Source: Nitrososphaerota archaeon (GTDB lineage: Archaea; Thermoproteota; Bathyarchaeia; Bathyarchaeales; Bathycorpusculaceae). From it: DNA of 5,927 nucleotides. The notes under the pieces are model-generated. The model had not been told where the DNA came from. It saw only the letters and a program-made list of their open reading frames with translations, and did no database searches. Below, piece after piece: positions 1 through 4,089 of this stretch. Made by a program: the position numbers and the translations under genes. Numbering within the stretch: position 1 is the stretch's first letter; the number at the start of each line of letters is the position of its first letter. The stretch spans positions 1 to 5,927 of the forward strand of contig JAITBW010000154.1 of NCBI GenBank assembly GCA_031283385.1, in the 5' to 3' direction.

Positions 1-11
1 AAATAGATCCA

Positions 12-785
12 CTAAAAATTAACACGTTTCTTCATAATAATAAAAATGCTAGCACAACTAATCACAACAAACAAAACCACCATAGCAATCCAAAAACCAA
101 TCGACCTCCAAAAACCCTCGGAATTACCCAACAGTAAATCCTCAGAACCATTTGACAAAACATCATCATCACCGCGCGTTGTTGTATCATACTTTGGTGA
201 TGCCCTGAGCGAATCCTCAGCACCATTTGACGAAACATCATCACCTACTAACACAATATTTGCATCAATTGAAGAAACACCATCATCACCTACTAACATA
301 ACAGTCGAGCCATTTTCAGAAGATACTTGAAACTCAACAGGAGCAAGAAACTCACTACGTGTTTCACCACCATTAACAACCTGAACTAATTTGATCTCTG
401 TTAACGCAACTTTTTGAGAAACATCATTTAAACAATTGAAAACAAGACAACCTATATCCAATTTACCATCTTTAGGACCATACAAATTATCAGCATTATA
501 AAAACCCAAATGCGTATAACCATTTTTCACCACCACAGGCGTAATTAAAGCAGAAGAAACAGCAGCAGATTTTTCATAAGAGACAAATTCAAGCCCAGCA
601 GAATATTCAAAAGTAAATTGTGCCCCCGCAATCGCATGAGACAAATCAATAATTAACGGAACCTGCACTTGACATTCATCAGCAACAGCCCCAAATGAAA
701 CGGGAACAACATTTATTAATAAAAGAACAGCCGCCGCCAAGAAAATTGATATTATTTTATTACTATTTTTTTTATGGTTTTTCAT
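12..785 (-). CDS. Secreted, membrane-anchored cohesin-like surface protein
   Basis: The 257-residue protein is built like an exported, cell-surface-anchored protein. Residues 1-33 form a signal peptide: a lysine/asparagine-rich start, a hydrophobic core at about 11-30, then small residues. Residues about 36-155 resemble a cohesin-type beta-sandwich: an early strand with VPLIIDLS, then IAGAQFTFEYSAGLEF, and a later GKLDIGCLVF strand. Residues about 156-223 are an acidic, Ser/Gly/Asp-rich linker with imperfect repeats around VLVGDD and SNG(A/S)ED. Residues about 227-251 are a hydrophobic segment followed by KKRVNF, giving an outside-facing domain with a short cytoplasmic tail. The ATG at 783-785 has a GAGGAT ribosome-binding site six bases upstream. 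Known cohesins bind dockerins; none is visible here, so the ligand is unknown. The cohesin call rests on motif resemblance only. Apart from one in the membrane segment (C244), the cysteines are C38, C113 and C118; C113 and C118 sit close together in the domain. No archaeosortase-type sorting motif is seen before the membrane segment. Confidence 0.75.
   Translation of the reverse strand: MKNHKKNSNKIISIFLAAAVLLLINVVPVSFGAVADECQVQVPLIIDLSHAIAGAQFTFEYSAGLEFVSYEKSAAVSSALITPVVVKNGYTHLGFYNADNLYGPKDGKLDIGCLVFNCLNDVSQKVALTEIKLVQVVNGGETRSEFLAPVEFQVSSENGSTVMLVGDDGVSSIDANIVLVGDDVSSNGAEDSLRASPKYDTTTRGDDDVLSNGSEDLLLGNSEGFWRSIGFWIAMVVLFVVISCASIFIIMKKRVNF
137..245. repeat. Imperfect direct repeat in the surface-protein linker
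   Basis: Two copies of a roughly 35-base unit, at about 137-173 and 212-245, share AATCCTCAG, then CCATTTGAC and AAACATCATC, with small changes and one in-frame length difference. They encode the two SNG(A/S)ED-type blocks of the linker (residues about 185-192 and 209-217). This is what expansion of a low-complexity linker by duplication would look like. Confidence 0.7.
236..298. repeat. Perfect 18-base direct repeat in linker
   Basis: The 18-mer CATCATCACCTACTAACA occurs at 236-253 and again at 281-298, 45 bases apart, so the reading frame is kept. On the coding strand the copies encode the two VLVGDD blocks (residues about 163-168 and 178-183). The near-identity at DNA level suggests a fairly recent duplication inside the linker. 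Confidence 0.8.
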
Positions 786-791
786 ATTTTT

Positions 792-797
792 ATCCTC
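792..797 (-). promoter_or_regulatory. Ribosome-binding site of the surface-protein gene
   Basis: On the minus strand this reads GAGGAT, complementary to the archaeal 16S 3' end, with six bases before the ATG at 785-783. It supports the chosen start and shows that the gene is translated from its own leader. Confidence 0.65.
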
Positions 798-800
798 AGT

Positions 801-867
801 GTAAGAATATTCTCACAACTTTTGACGTTTACAACTGTTGTACTTTTGATAAAGTTACAACACTTTA
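801..867. repeat. Cluster of three short inverted repeats
   Basis: Three dyads lie in a row. The first is AGAATATTCT at 804-813, a perfect palindrome extendable to 801-816 with one mismatched pair. The second is TACAACTGTTGTA at 830-842, with six-base arms and one central base. The third is TAAAGT, TACAAC, ACTTTA at 850-867, with six-base arms around a six-base centre. The TACAAC motif appears three times in alternating orientation (830-835, 837-842 reversed, 856-861). They lie about 15-80 bases upstream of the surface-protein start, so they could be operator sites or leader RNA hairpins. Confidence 0.5.
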
Positions 868-890
868 AGGCATTTTTAGCAAAAAGTGAG

Positions 891-900
891 CTATAAATAT
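891..900 (-). promoter_or_regulatory. Candidate TATA box for the surface-protein gene
   Basis: On the minus strand this reads ATATTTATAG, close to an archaeal TATA box. Transcription would begin near 865-870 and give a leader of about 80 bases containing the short inverted repeats. The box is nearly symmetric (CTATAAATAT on the plus strand), so its direction is not certain. Confidence 0.35.
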
Positions 901-930
901 TAAGACAATAGAATCAATAGCAATACCACA

Positions 931-938
931 AATATATA
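931..938 (+). promoter_or_regulatory. Candidate plus-strand TATA box
   Basis: AATATATA follows an A-rich stretch (CCACA) that could act as a BRE. A start 25-30 bases downstream would fall near 958-965, at the left arm of the 960-1015 inverted repeat. It could drive a long ribK leader or a separate small RNA. Confidence 0.3.
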
Positions 939-959
939 GTCTACACAAGACAGATACGT

Positions 960-1015
960 AGTGAGCAGCAAGAAATAAAAACCAAAATCTTACAAGATAA
1001 GACAAGCTGCTTACT
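960..1015 (+). other. Possible structured RNA or long-loop hairpin
   Basis: AGTGAGCAGC at 960-969 pairs with GCTGCTTACT at 1006-1015 over ten positions; one pair is a G-T wobble. The 36-base loop holds a second small stem, TCTTA at 988-992 with TAAGA at 998-1002. A TATA-like site at 931-938 is correctly spaced to start transcription at the left arm. I do not recognise an RNA family, and no clear C/D or H/ACA box set is present. Confidence 0.35.
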
Positions 1016-1032
1016 TATTGACGACATTATTT

Positions 1033-1048
1033 CTTAAAAAGATAAATA
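1033..1048 (+). promoter_or_regulatory. Candidate TATA region for ribK
   Basis: CTTAAAAAGATAAATA is an AT-rich, TATA-like stretch. Transcription 25 or so bases downstream would start at about 1060-1070 and give a leader of roughly 30-40 bases before the TTG start codon. It is the nearest plausible promoter to ribK. Confidence 0.4.
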
Positions 1049-1065
1049 ATAATATCAGTATTAAC

Positions 1066-1087
1066 CTTTAGTTTATGTTGACTTAGG
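1066..1087 (+). promoter_or_regulatory. Weak dyad, candidate autoregulatory operator of ribK
   Basis: CTTTAGT at 1066-1072 and ACTTAGG at 1081-1087 form an imperfect dyad (five of seven positions) with an eight-base spacer, at the expected transcription start of ribK. Proteins with this domain architecture (RbkR) are known to bind palindromic sites. I do not know the lineage-specific motif, so this is a candidate by position only. Confidence 0.2.
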
Positions 1088-1090
1088 GGT
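1085..1090 (+). promoter_or_regulatory. Ribosome-binding site supporting a TTG start
   Basis: AGGGGT lies nine bases before the TTG at 1100. The same AGGGGT appears before the ATG of the DUF357 gene. An in-frame stop at 1079-1081 and the absence of any ATG or GTG after it make TTG the earliest possible start; the first in-frame ATG (1133) would cut into the first helix of the winged-helix domain. Confidence 0.55.
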
Positions 1091-1099
1091 ACATACTCG

Positions 1100-1804
1100 T
1101 TGACTGAAAAGCAGAATTGGCAACATGTTTACATGCTTTTAAAATTATCAGAATTAGGTGCGTATCGCAGAATTACAAAAGTATCTACAGAATTTTTAGC
1201 TGAAAAATTAGAAATATCTCAACAGACAGCTTCACGCTATCTTATTGAACTGGAACACAAAGGCTGGATTGAGAGAAACATTACCCCTGAGGGCAGTTTA
1301 TTAAAAATCAGTGAATTAGGAATACGTGAACTGCTTAAACTTTACTCCAACCTCAAAAGCGTTATAGAAACAACTTATCCACCAACAGTTACCCTCGAAG
1401 GAACCGTTTTTACAGGCCTTGGTGAAGGCGCATATTATATTTCAAAAGAGAATTATCTTAAGCAACTTACAGAAAAGTTAGGTTTTGAACCGTATCAGGG
1501 CACCTTAAATTTGAAACTGAGCAGCGAGTACGATATTAAAACACGTATAGAACTAGAAGCTTATCCGGCAATTGAAATTAAGGGATTTAAAAGCACAGAC
1601 CGAAGTTTTGGCTTTGTAAAATGTTACCCAGCAATAATTGATAATAAAGTTAAAGGCGCATTAGTAATTGCCACTCGCAGTCATCATGATAATTCAGTAC
1701 TAGAGATTATTGCACCTGTTTATTTACGTAAACAGTTAAAACTTAAAGATGGCAACAAGATGAAAATAGAAGTATTTACAGCTATAATTGATAAGAGTAA
1801 CTAG
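1100..1804 (+). CDS. ribK: CTP-dependent riboflavin kinase with N-terminal winged helix (RbkR type)
   Basis: The 234-residue protein joins a DNA-binding domain to an archaeal riboflavin kinase. Residues about 7-60 are a winged helix; residues 40-55 (SQQTASRYLIELEHKG) are the likely recognition helix. Residues about 98-228 are the kinase: GTVFTGLGEGAYY (101-113), GFEPYQGTLNLKL (128-140), then EIIAPVYLRKQLKLKDG (202-218), all family hallmarks including the nucleotide- and flavin-binding GTLN segment. It phosphorylates riboflavin to FMN using CTP, in the cytoplasm. The length fits the two-domain form; single-domain RibK is near 135 residues. Proteins of this architecture are known as RbkR, kinases that also regulate flavin biosynthesis genes; both catalytic and DNA-binding parts look intact here. 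The TTG start is supported by an AGGGGT site and an upstream in-frame stop. Its last 23 bases overlap the convergent rhomboid gene. The next enzyme of the pathway, ribL, lies just beyond that gene on the opposite strand. Confidence 0.93.
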   Translation: MTEKQNWQHVYMLLKLSELGAYRRITKVSTEFLAEKLEISQQTASRYLIELEHKGWIERNITPEGSLLKISELGIRELLKLYSNLKSVIETTYPPTVTLEGTVFTGLGEGAYYISKENYLKQLTEKLGFEPYQGTLNLKLSSEYDIKTRIELEAYPAIEIKGFKSTDRSFGFVKCYPAIIDNKVKGALVIATRSHHDNSVLEIIAPVYLRKQLKLKDGNKMKIEVFTAIIDKSN

Positions 1805-2408
1805 CAGAATAGTACTGCCTTTGACTCCGTGTTTTATGTTGCAACGCAAGCAGATATCCTATAATTAACCCAAATACTATTCCACCAACGTGCGCTAACA
1901 CGTTAACATTTTCACCCATGTTTATAAGAAGTATTACAAACGCAAAAGCTAAAGCACTTATAATCGATTGCTGCGACGATTTCCGGTCATAAATTATGCA
2001 CGCCCCAAGCAGAGCAAATATAGCACCCGAGGCTCCAACGGAGTAATAATTTGGTCCATATGTCAAAGTGAGCAGGTTGCCTGCTAAGCCGCCTAGGAAG
2101 TATATGCTCAAGTATTCAGGTAAGGAAAACATTTCCTCTGCACGTAAGCCAAAGATTAGCAGAAATATCAAATTGCTGCCAATATGGACTATGGATGCGT
2201 GTATGAACATAGAAGTAAATAGTTGATAGTAAAAGCCGTGTTCTAAGACTAAAAAGTTAGCTTGTCCTAAAGTTTGTATTACATTTGGACCAGTAACGAA
2301 GGCGTTTCCGCCTATAATAGCACCGTAGATGTAAAATGTGATGTTTAGAGCTATTAGTATGTATGTTATTTTGTATTTTTGGGAGCTTTTTAGGTTTTGG
2401 AAAATCAT
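1782..2408 (-). CDS. Rhomboid family intramembrane serine protease
   Basis: This 208-residue polytopic membrane protein has the rhomboid catalytic set. It shows HASIVHIGSN (H70, H75, N79), the GASG serine motif with S127, and the catalytic histidine H173 in AHVGGIVFG. Hydrophobic segments at about 14-33, 62-87, 99-117, 122-140, 148-163 and 171-189 give the basic six-helix core. The GLRAEE stretch (87-92) matches the conserved loop after the second helix. Such enzymes cut transmembrane substrates within the bilayer; the substrate here is unknown. The C-terminal tail (190-208) is polar and Tyr/Ser/Gln-rich. It is last in the dphB - DUF357 - ribL unit and its ATG overlaps the ribL stop as ATGA, so translation is probably coupled; no good ribosome-binding site is seen. 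The 3' end overlaps ribK tail to tail. The function has no obvious link to flavin or diphthamide synthesis. Confidence 0.92.
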   Translation of the reverse strand: MIFQNLKSSQKYKITYILIALNITFYIYGAIIGGNAFVTGPNVIQTLGQANFLVLEHGFYYQLFTSMFIHASIVHIGSNLIFLLIFGLRAEEMFSLPEYLSIYFLGGLAGNLLTLTYGPNYYSVGASGAIFALLGACIIYDRKSSQQSIISALAFAFVILLINMGENVNVLAHVGGIVFGLIIGYLLALQHKTRSQRQYYSASYSYQL

Positions 2409-2875
2409 CTGGAGAACTTCTCGACTATTTTCTGTTTGATTTTTGAGGAGCTATCTAGGGCGTTGACTTCAATTTTTCCAATTTTAACGATTTTTATAGG
2501 TAAATTGTCATGTGTTTTAAGATATGTTTCTACGTCGTGTAGCATTTGTTTTTGGTCATATCCTAAAGCTATGATGTTTGGTTTAATTTTTGTTACAACT
2601 TGATTTATGTCCAATGTTTCAGCACCTAAGATGGCCATGTCTACGACTTTTAGGGATTCTACTAATGTTTTTCTTTGGTTTTCGGGTATTATGGGCTTTT
2701 TTCCTTTAATGCGTTCAACTGTGCTATCTCTGGCTATAATAACGACTATTTTAGTGTTTTTGCCGCCTGCAAGTTTGGCTTCTTCTAAAAATTTTACGTG
2801 TCCTAAGTGTAGTAGGTCAAATACGCCGCTTGCGAGTACTATTATGGGTTGGTTTTGGGTTTTGTTGTTGGCCAT
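2405..2875 (-). CDS. ribL: Archaeal FAD synthetase (FMN adenylyltransferase)
   Basis: This 156-residue cytoplasmic nucleotidyltransferase has the cytidylyltransferase-like fold: GVFDLLHLGHVKFLEEAK (17-34) carries the HxGH signature (H23, H26), followed by VVIIARDSTV (44-53), KGKKPIIPENQR (57-68) and VDMAILG (78-84), the pattern of archaeal RibL. It transfers AMP from ATP to FMN to give FAD. Glycerol-3-phosphate cytidylyltransferase, the older annotation of this family, is the main alternative, but proximity to ribK supports RibL. An oddity: the protein has no cysteine at all, although the characterised Methanocaldococcus enzyme depends on two conserved C-terminal cysteines. In the corresponding tail here (134-156) the DSSSKI segment remains without them. 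The ATG lies inside the end of the DUF357 gene (34-base overlap) and its stop overlaps the rhomboid start, so expression is coupled on both sides. Its own ribosome-binding site is weak. Confidence 0.88.
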   Translation of the reverse strand: MANNKTQNQPIIVLASGVFDLLHLGHVKFLEEAKLAGGKNTKIVVIIARDSTVERIKGKKPIIPENQRKTLVESLKVVDMAILGAETLDINQVVTKIKPNIIALGYDQKQMLHDVETYLKTHDNLPIKIVKIGKIEVNALDSSSKIKQKIVEKFSR

Positions 2876-3126
2876 TCAAATGTCACTGCTCCAAGAAGTT
2901 TTAAAGCGTCAAGTATTCCCTCGCAGTAAGCTATGGAGGTTAGACTTGTTTCAAGCTTGCCGCTTGCTTTATAATACTTTGCATCTGCTAAGTAGTCATG
3001 TACATAACTTATTAAATTATTAACATTATCTTCAGTTACGCTAATAGGAACTGGATTTTTTTGCATGGTGTTTAGCACGATTTCTGCTGAGGCGATATAT
3101 TTGCTAGTTAAAGCGTCAAGATTCAT
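2842..3126 (-). CDS. DUF357 family protein
   Basis: This small (94-residue) soluble, mainly helical protein has the DUF357 pattern: a conserved Tyr in an N-terminal helix (SKYIASAE, 8-15), a central helix with YVHDYLADAKYYKASG (41-56) and an ending ASIAYCEGILDALKLLG-like segment (S64-G79; here TSIAYCEG then ILDALKLLG). The biochemical function of the family is unknown to me. Its ATG overlaps the dphB stop as ATGA, and an AAGGGGTT ribosome-binding site sits about seven bases before it, inside dphB. The last 34 bases overlap the ribL start, so the tail after the tryptophan (residues about 85-94, Thr/Pro/Lys-rich) is encoded by the same DNA as the RibL N-terminus. The position between a translation-factor modifier and a cofactor enzyme does not settle a role. 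Confidence 0.82.
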   Translation of the reverse strand: MNLDALTSKYIASAEIVLNTMQKNPVPISVTEDNVNNLISYVHDYLADAKYYKASGKLETSLTSIAYCEGILDALKLLGAVTFEWPTTKPKTNP

Positions 3127-3920
3127 CTAAATAACCCCTTAAACTCTACAGGCGCATTCGCGAATGCTATTAAAGCGTCGACTTCCATAAAATGTAAATC
3201 TCCGGGGAAAATTAAGCTATAAGGAGGAGTCCCGAAATCGAAGCTGGATAAGTCTTTAATAAATCCGGCTTTTAACAGTGGGCAATCACTACCTGCACGT
3301 GCGACTCCAATAGCTACGGTGTCTTGTGTAACAATTTTTTCCTGTTTCTGCTCCTCTACGGCTTGTAAAGTTTTAAAGGCCTGATTTATTGTTAAATATC
3401 GATTTTCAGGTTCTCTTAAATCTAAAAGGCATAGAGTGTGTAAACCCAATTTTTTGTTTTGAGCAATAACATTATAGGGTGTTTCCGCAGGGGTTTCTGG
3501 AAAAGGGATAGTAACTGTTTTGCCGAATTTGTAGTTATGAAGACCTGAAAGGCTGACGATGGCGGACATTATAGATATGCCATGAATAATTCTTGTGTGT
3601 ATACCCATTTTCTCTGCGTCAATGCGTAATGTAACATGAGTGGTTGCGATGAATGGGTCTCCTGGGACTAAAAAGGCGACTTTGCCGTTTTCTGCGGCTT
3701 GGAGGAGCTGTTTGCCGTTCTCTTCTTCGAGCGCTTGGCGGGTGATGAACTGGATTTTTTTGCCGCAAAGTGTTTCTAAGTGTTGTAGATTAAAGTCTGG
3801 CATACGGCTGGTATATGTTTCCATATATACCTCAGTTGATGTCTTTATTTCATTTAAACCCTTTAAAGTGATGCCGTTTTCGTCGTTTAAGCCTAATCCT
3901 ATAAAGACCAGTTCTTTCAT
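3123..3920 (-). CDS. dphB: Diphthine synthase
   Basis: This 265-residue S-adenosylmethionine-dependent methyltransferase of diphthamide synthesis methylates the modified histidine intermediate on elongation factor 2. It begins with MKELVFIGLGLNDENGIT (1-18), contains YMETYTSR (32-39), the LVPGDP loop (84-89), ATTH (92-95), IIHGISIMSAI (111-121) and GLHNYKFGKTVTIP (126-139), and ends with GTPPYSLIFPGDLHFMEVDAL. These are the SAM-binding landmarks of the tetrapyrrole-methylase-like fold. The length equals that of family members, so it is intact. It is first in the minus-strand unit, followed by the DUF357 gene with an ATGA overlap. The ATG at 3918-3920 has only a weak ribosome-binding site, and the promoter probably overlaps the dyad at 3959-3976, so the leader may be short. 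The presence of this gene is one of the stronger archaeal markers in the window. Confidence 0.95.
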   Translation of the reverse strand: MKELVFIGLGLNDENGITLKGLNEIKTSTEVYMETYTSRMPDFNLQHLETLCGKKIQFITRQALEEENGKQLLQAAENGKVAFLVPGDPFIATTHVTLRIDAEKMGIHTRIIHGISIMSAIVSLSGLHNYKFGKTVTIPFPETPAETPYNVIAQNKKLGLHTLCLLDLREPENRYLTINQAFKTLQAVEEQKQEKIVTQDTVAIGVARAGSDCPLLKAGFIKDLSSFDFGTPPYSLIFPGDLHFMEVDALIAFANAPVEFKGLFR

Positions 3921-3958
3921 ATCTACATCATCATATCATTATTATTATCAATAGGTAA

Positions 3959-3976
3959 GTTTTAAAAAATTAAAAC
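3959..3976 (-). promoter_or_regulatory. Perfect AT-rich dyad at the dphB promoter
   Basis: GTTTTAA at 3959-3965 and TTAAAAC at 3970-3976 are perfect inverted arms of seven bases around AAAA. The site starts 39 bases upstream of the dphB ATG, where the TATA box for a short leader is expected. It may be the TATA element itself, an operator overlapping it, or both. Confidence 0.4.
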
Positions 3977-4027
3977 ATTTGCTATGTTTTCTACTTCAGA
4001 AGTGCATTGTTAAAATGGTACTAAAAC

Positions 4028-4034
4028 TTTATAT
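4028..4034 (+). promoter_or_regulatory. Candidate TATA box for the apgM-like gene
   Basis: TTTATAT, preceded by TAAAAC as a possible BRE, lies 55-62 bases before the ATG. A start near 4055-4060 would give a leader of about 30 bases. It likely drives both the apgM-like gene and the closely following PLP-enzyme gene. Confidence 0.5.
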
Positions 4035-4078
4035 CACCTACACTAATTTGACAGGTAAATAAACAAACTGTCCTTCCT

Positions 4079-4086
4079 AGGATGAT
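4079..4086 (+). promoter_or_regulatory. Ribosome-binding site of the apgM-like gene
   Basis: AGGATGAT resembles the archaeal GGAGGTGAT consensus with one base pair lost, and ends three bases before the ATG at 4090. It supports that start. Confidence 0.45.
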
Positions 4087-4089
4087 ACT

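Larger units (their letters stand above)
786..1099. other. Divergent intergenic region rich in inverted repeats
   Basis: These 314 AT-rich bases separate the minus-strand surface-protein gene from the plus-strand ribK gene. I see no convincing small coding region in either direction. The region contains a cluster of short dyads near the surface-protein start (801-867), TATA-like sites at 891-900, 931-938 and 1033-1048, a long-loop inverted repeat at 960-1015, and a weak dyad just before ribK (1066-1087). It is long for a divergent promoter region in such a compact stretch, so it may hold regulatory sites or a small RNA. Confidence 0.6.

Noticed and set aside
46..330. Open plus-strand frame of 94 codons opposite the surface-protein gene
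   Set aside because: It is antisense to the repetitive linker; its Ser/Thr/Pro-rich translation is a by-product of low complexity, with no ribosome-binding site or recognisable domain.
1804..1822. Hairpin (GCAG, seven-base loop, CTGC, then CTTT) just after the ribK stop, considered as a terminator
   Set aside because: The stem is only four bases with no real U-run, it lies inside the rhomboid coding region, and archaeal termination depends mainly on T-tracts.
12..2408. Idea that the rhomboid protease cleaves the nearby membrane-anchored cohesin-like protein
   Set aside because: They are in separate transcription units with ribK between them, and I see no recognisable rhomboid cleavage feature in the anchor; proximity alone is too weak.
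2412..2422. Palindrome GAGAACTTCTC just before the rhomboid start codon
   Set aside because: It is short, lies within ribL coding sequence, and the ATGA overlap already explains how the rhomboid start is reached; chance is likely.
2607..3023. Open plus-strand frame of 138 codons
   Set aside because: It runs antisense across ribL and the DUF357 gene, both of which have clear family motifs; no ribosome-binding site or family resemblance supports the antisense frame.
3921..3950. ATC/ATT trinucleotide-like run upstream of dphB
   Set aside because: The repeat is short and imperfect and looks like ordinary AT-rich leader sequence rather than a microsatellite or CRISPR-like array.
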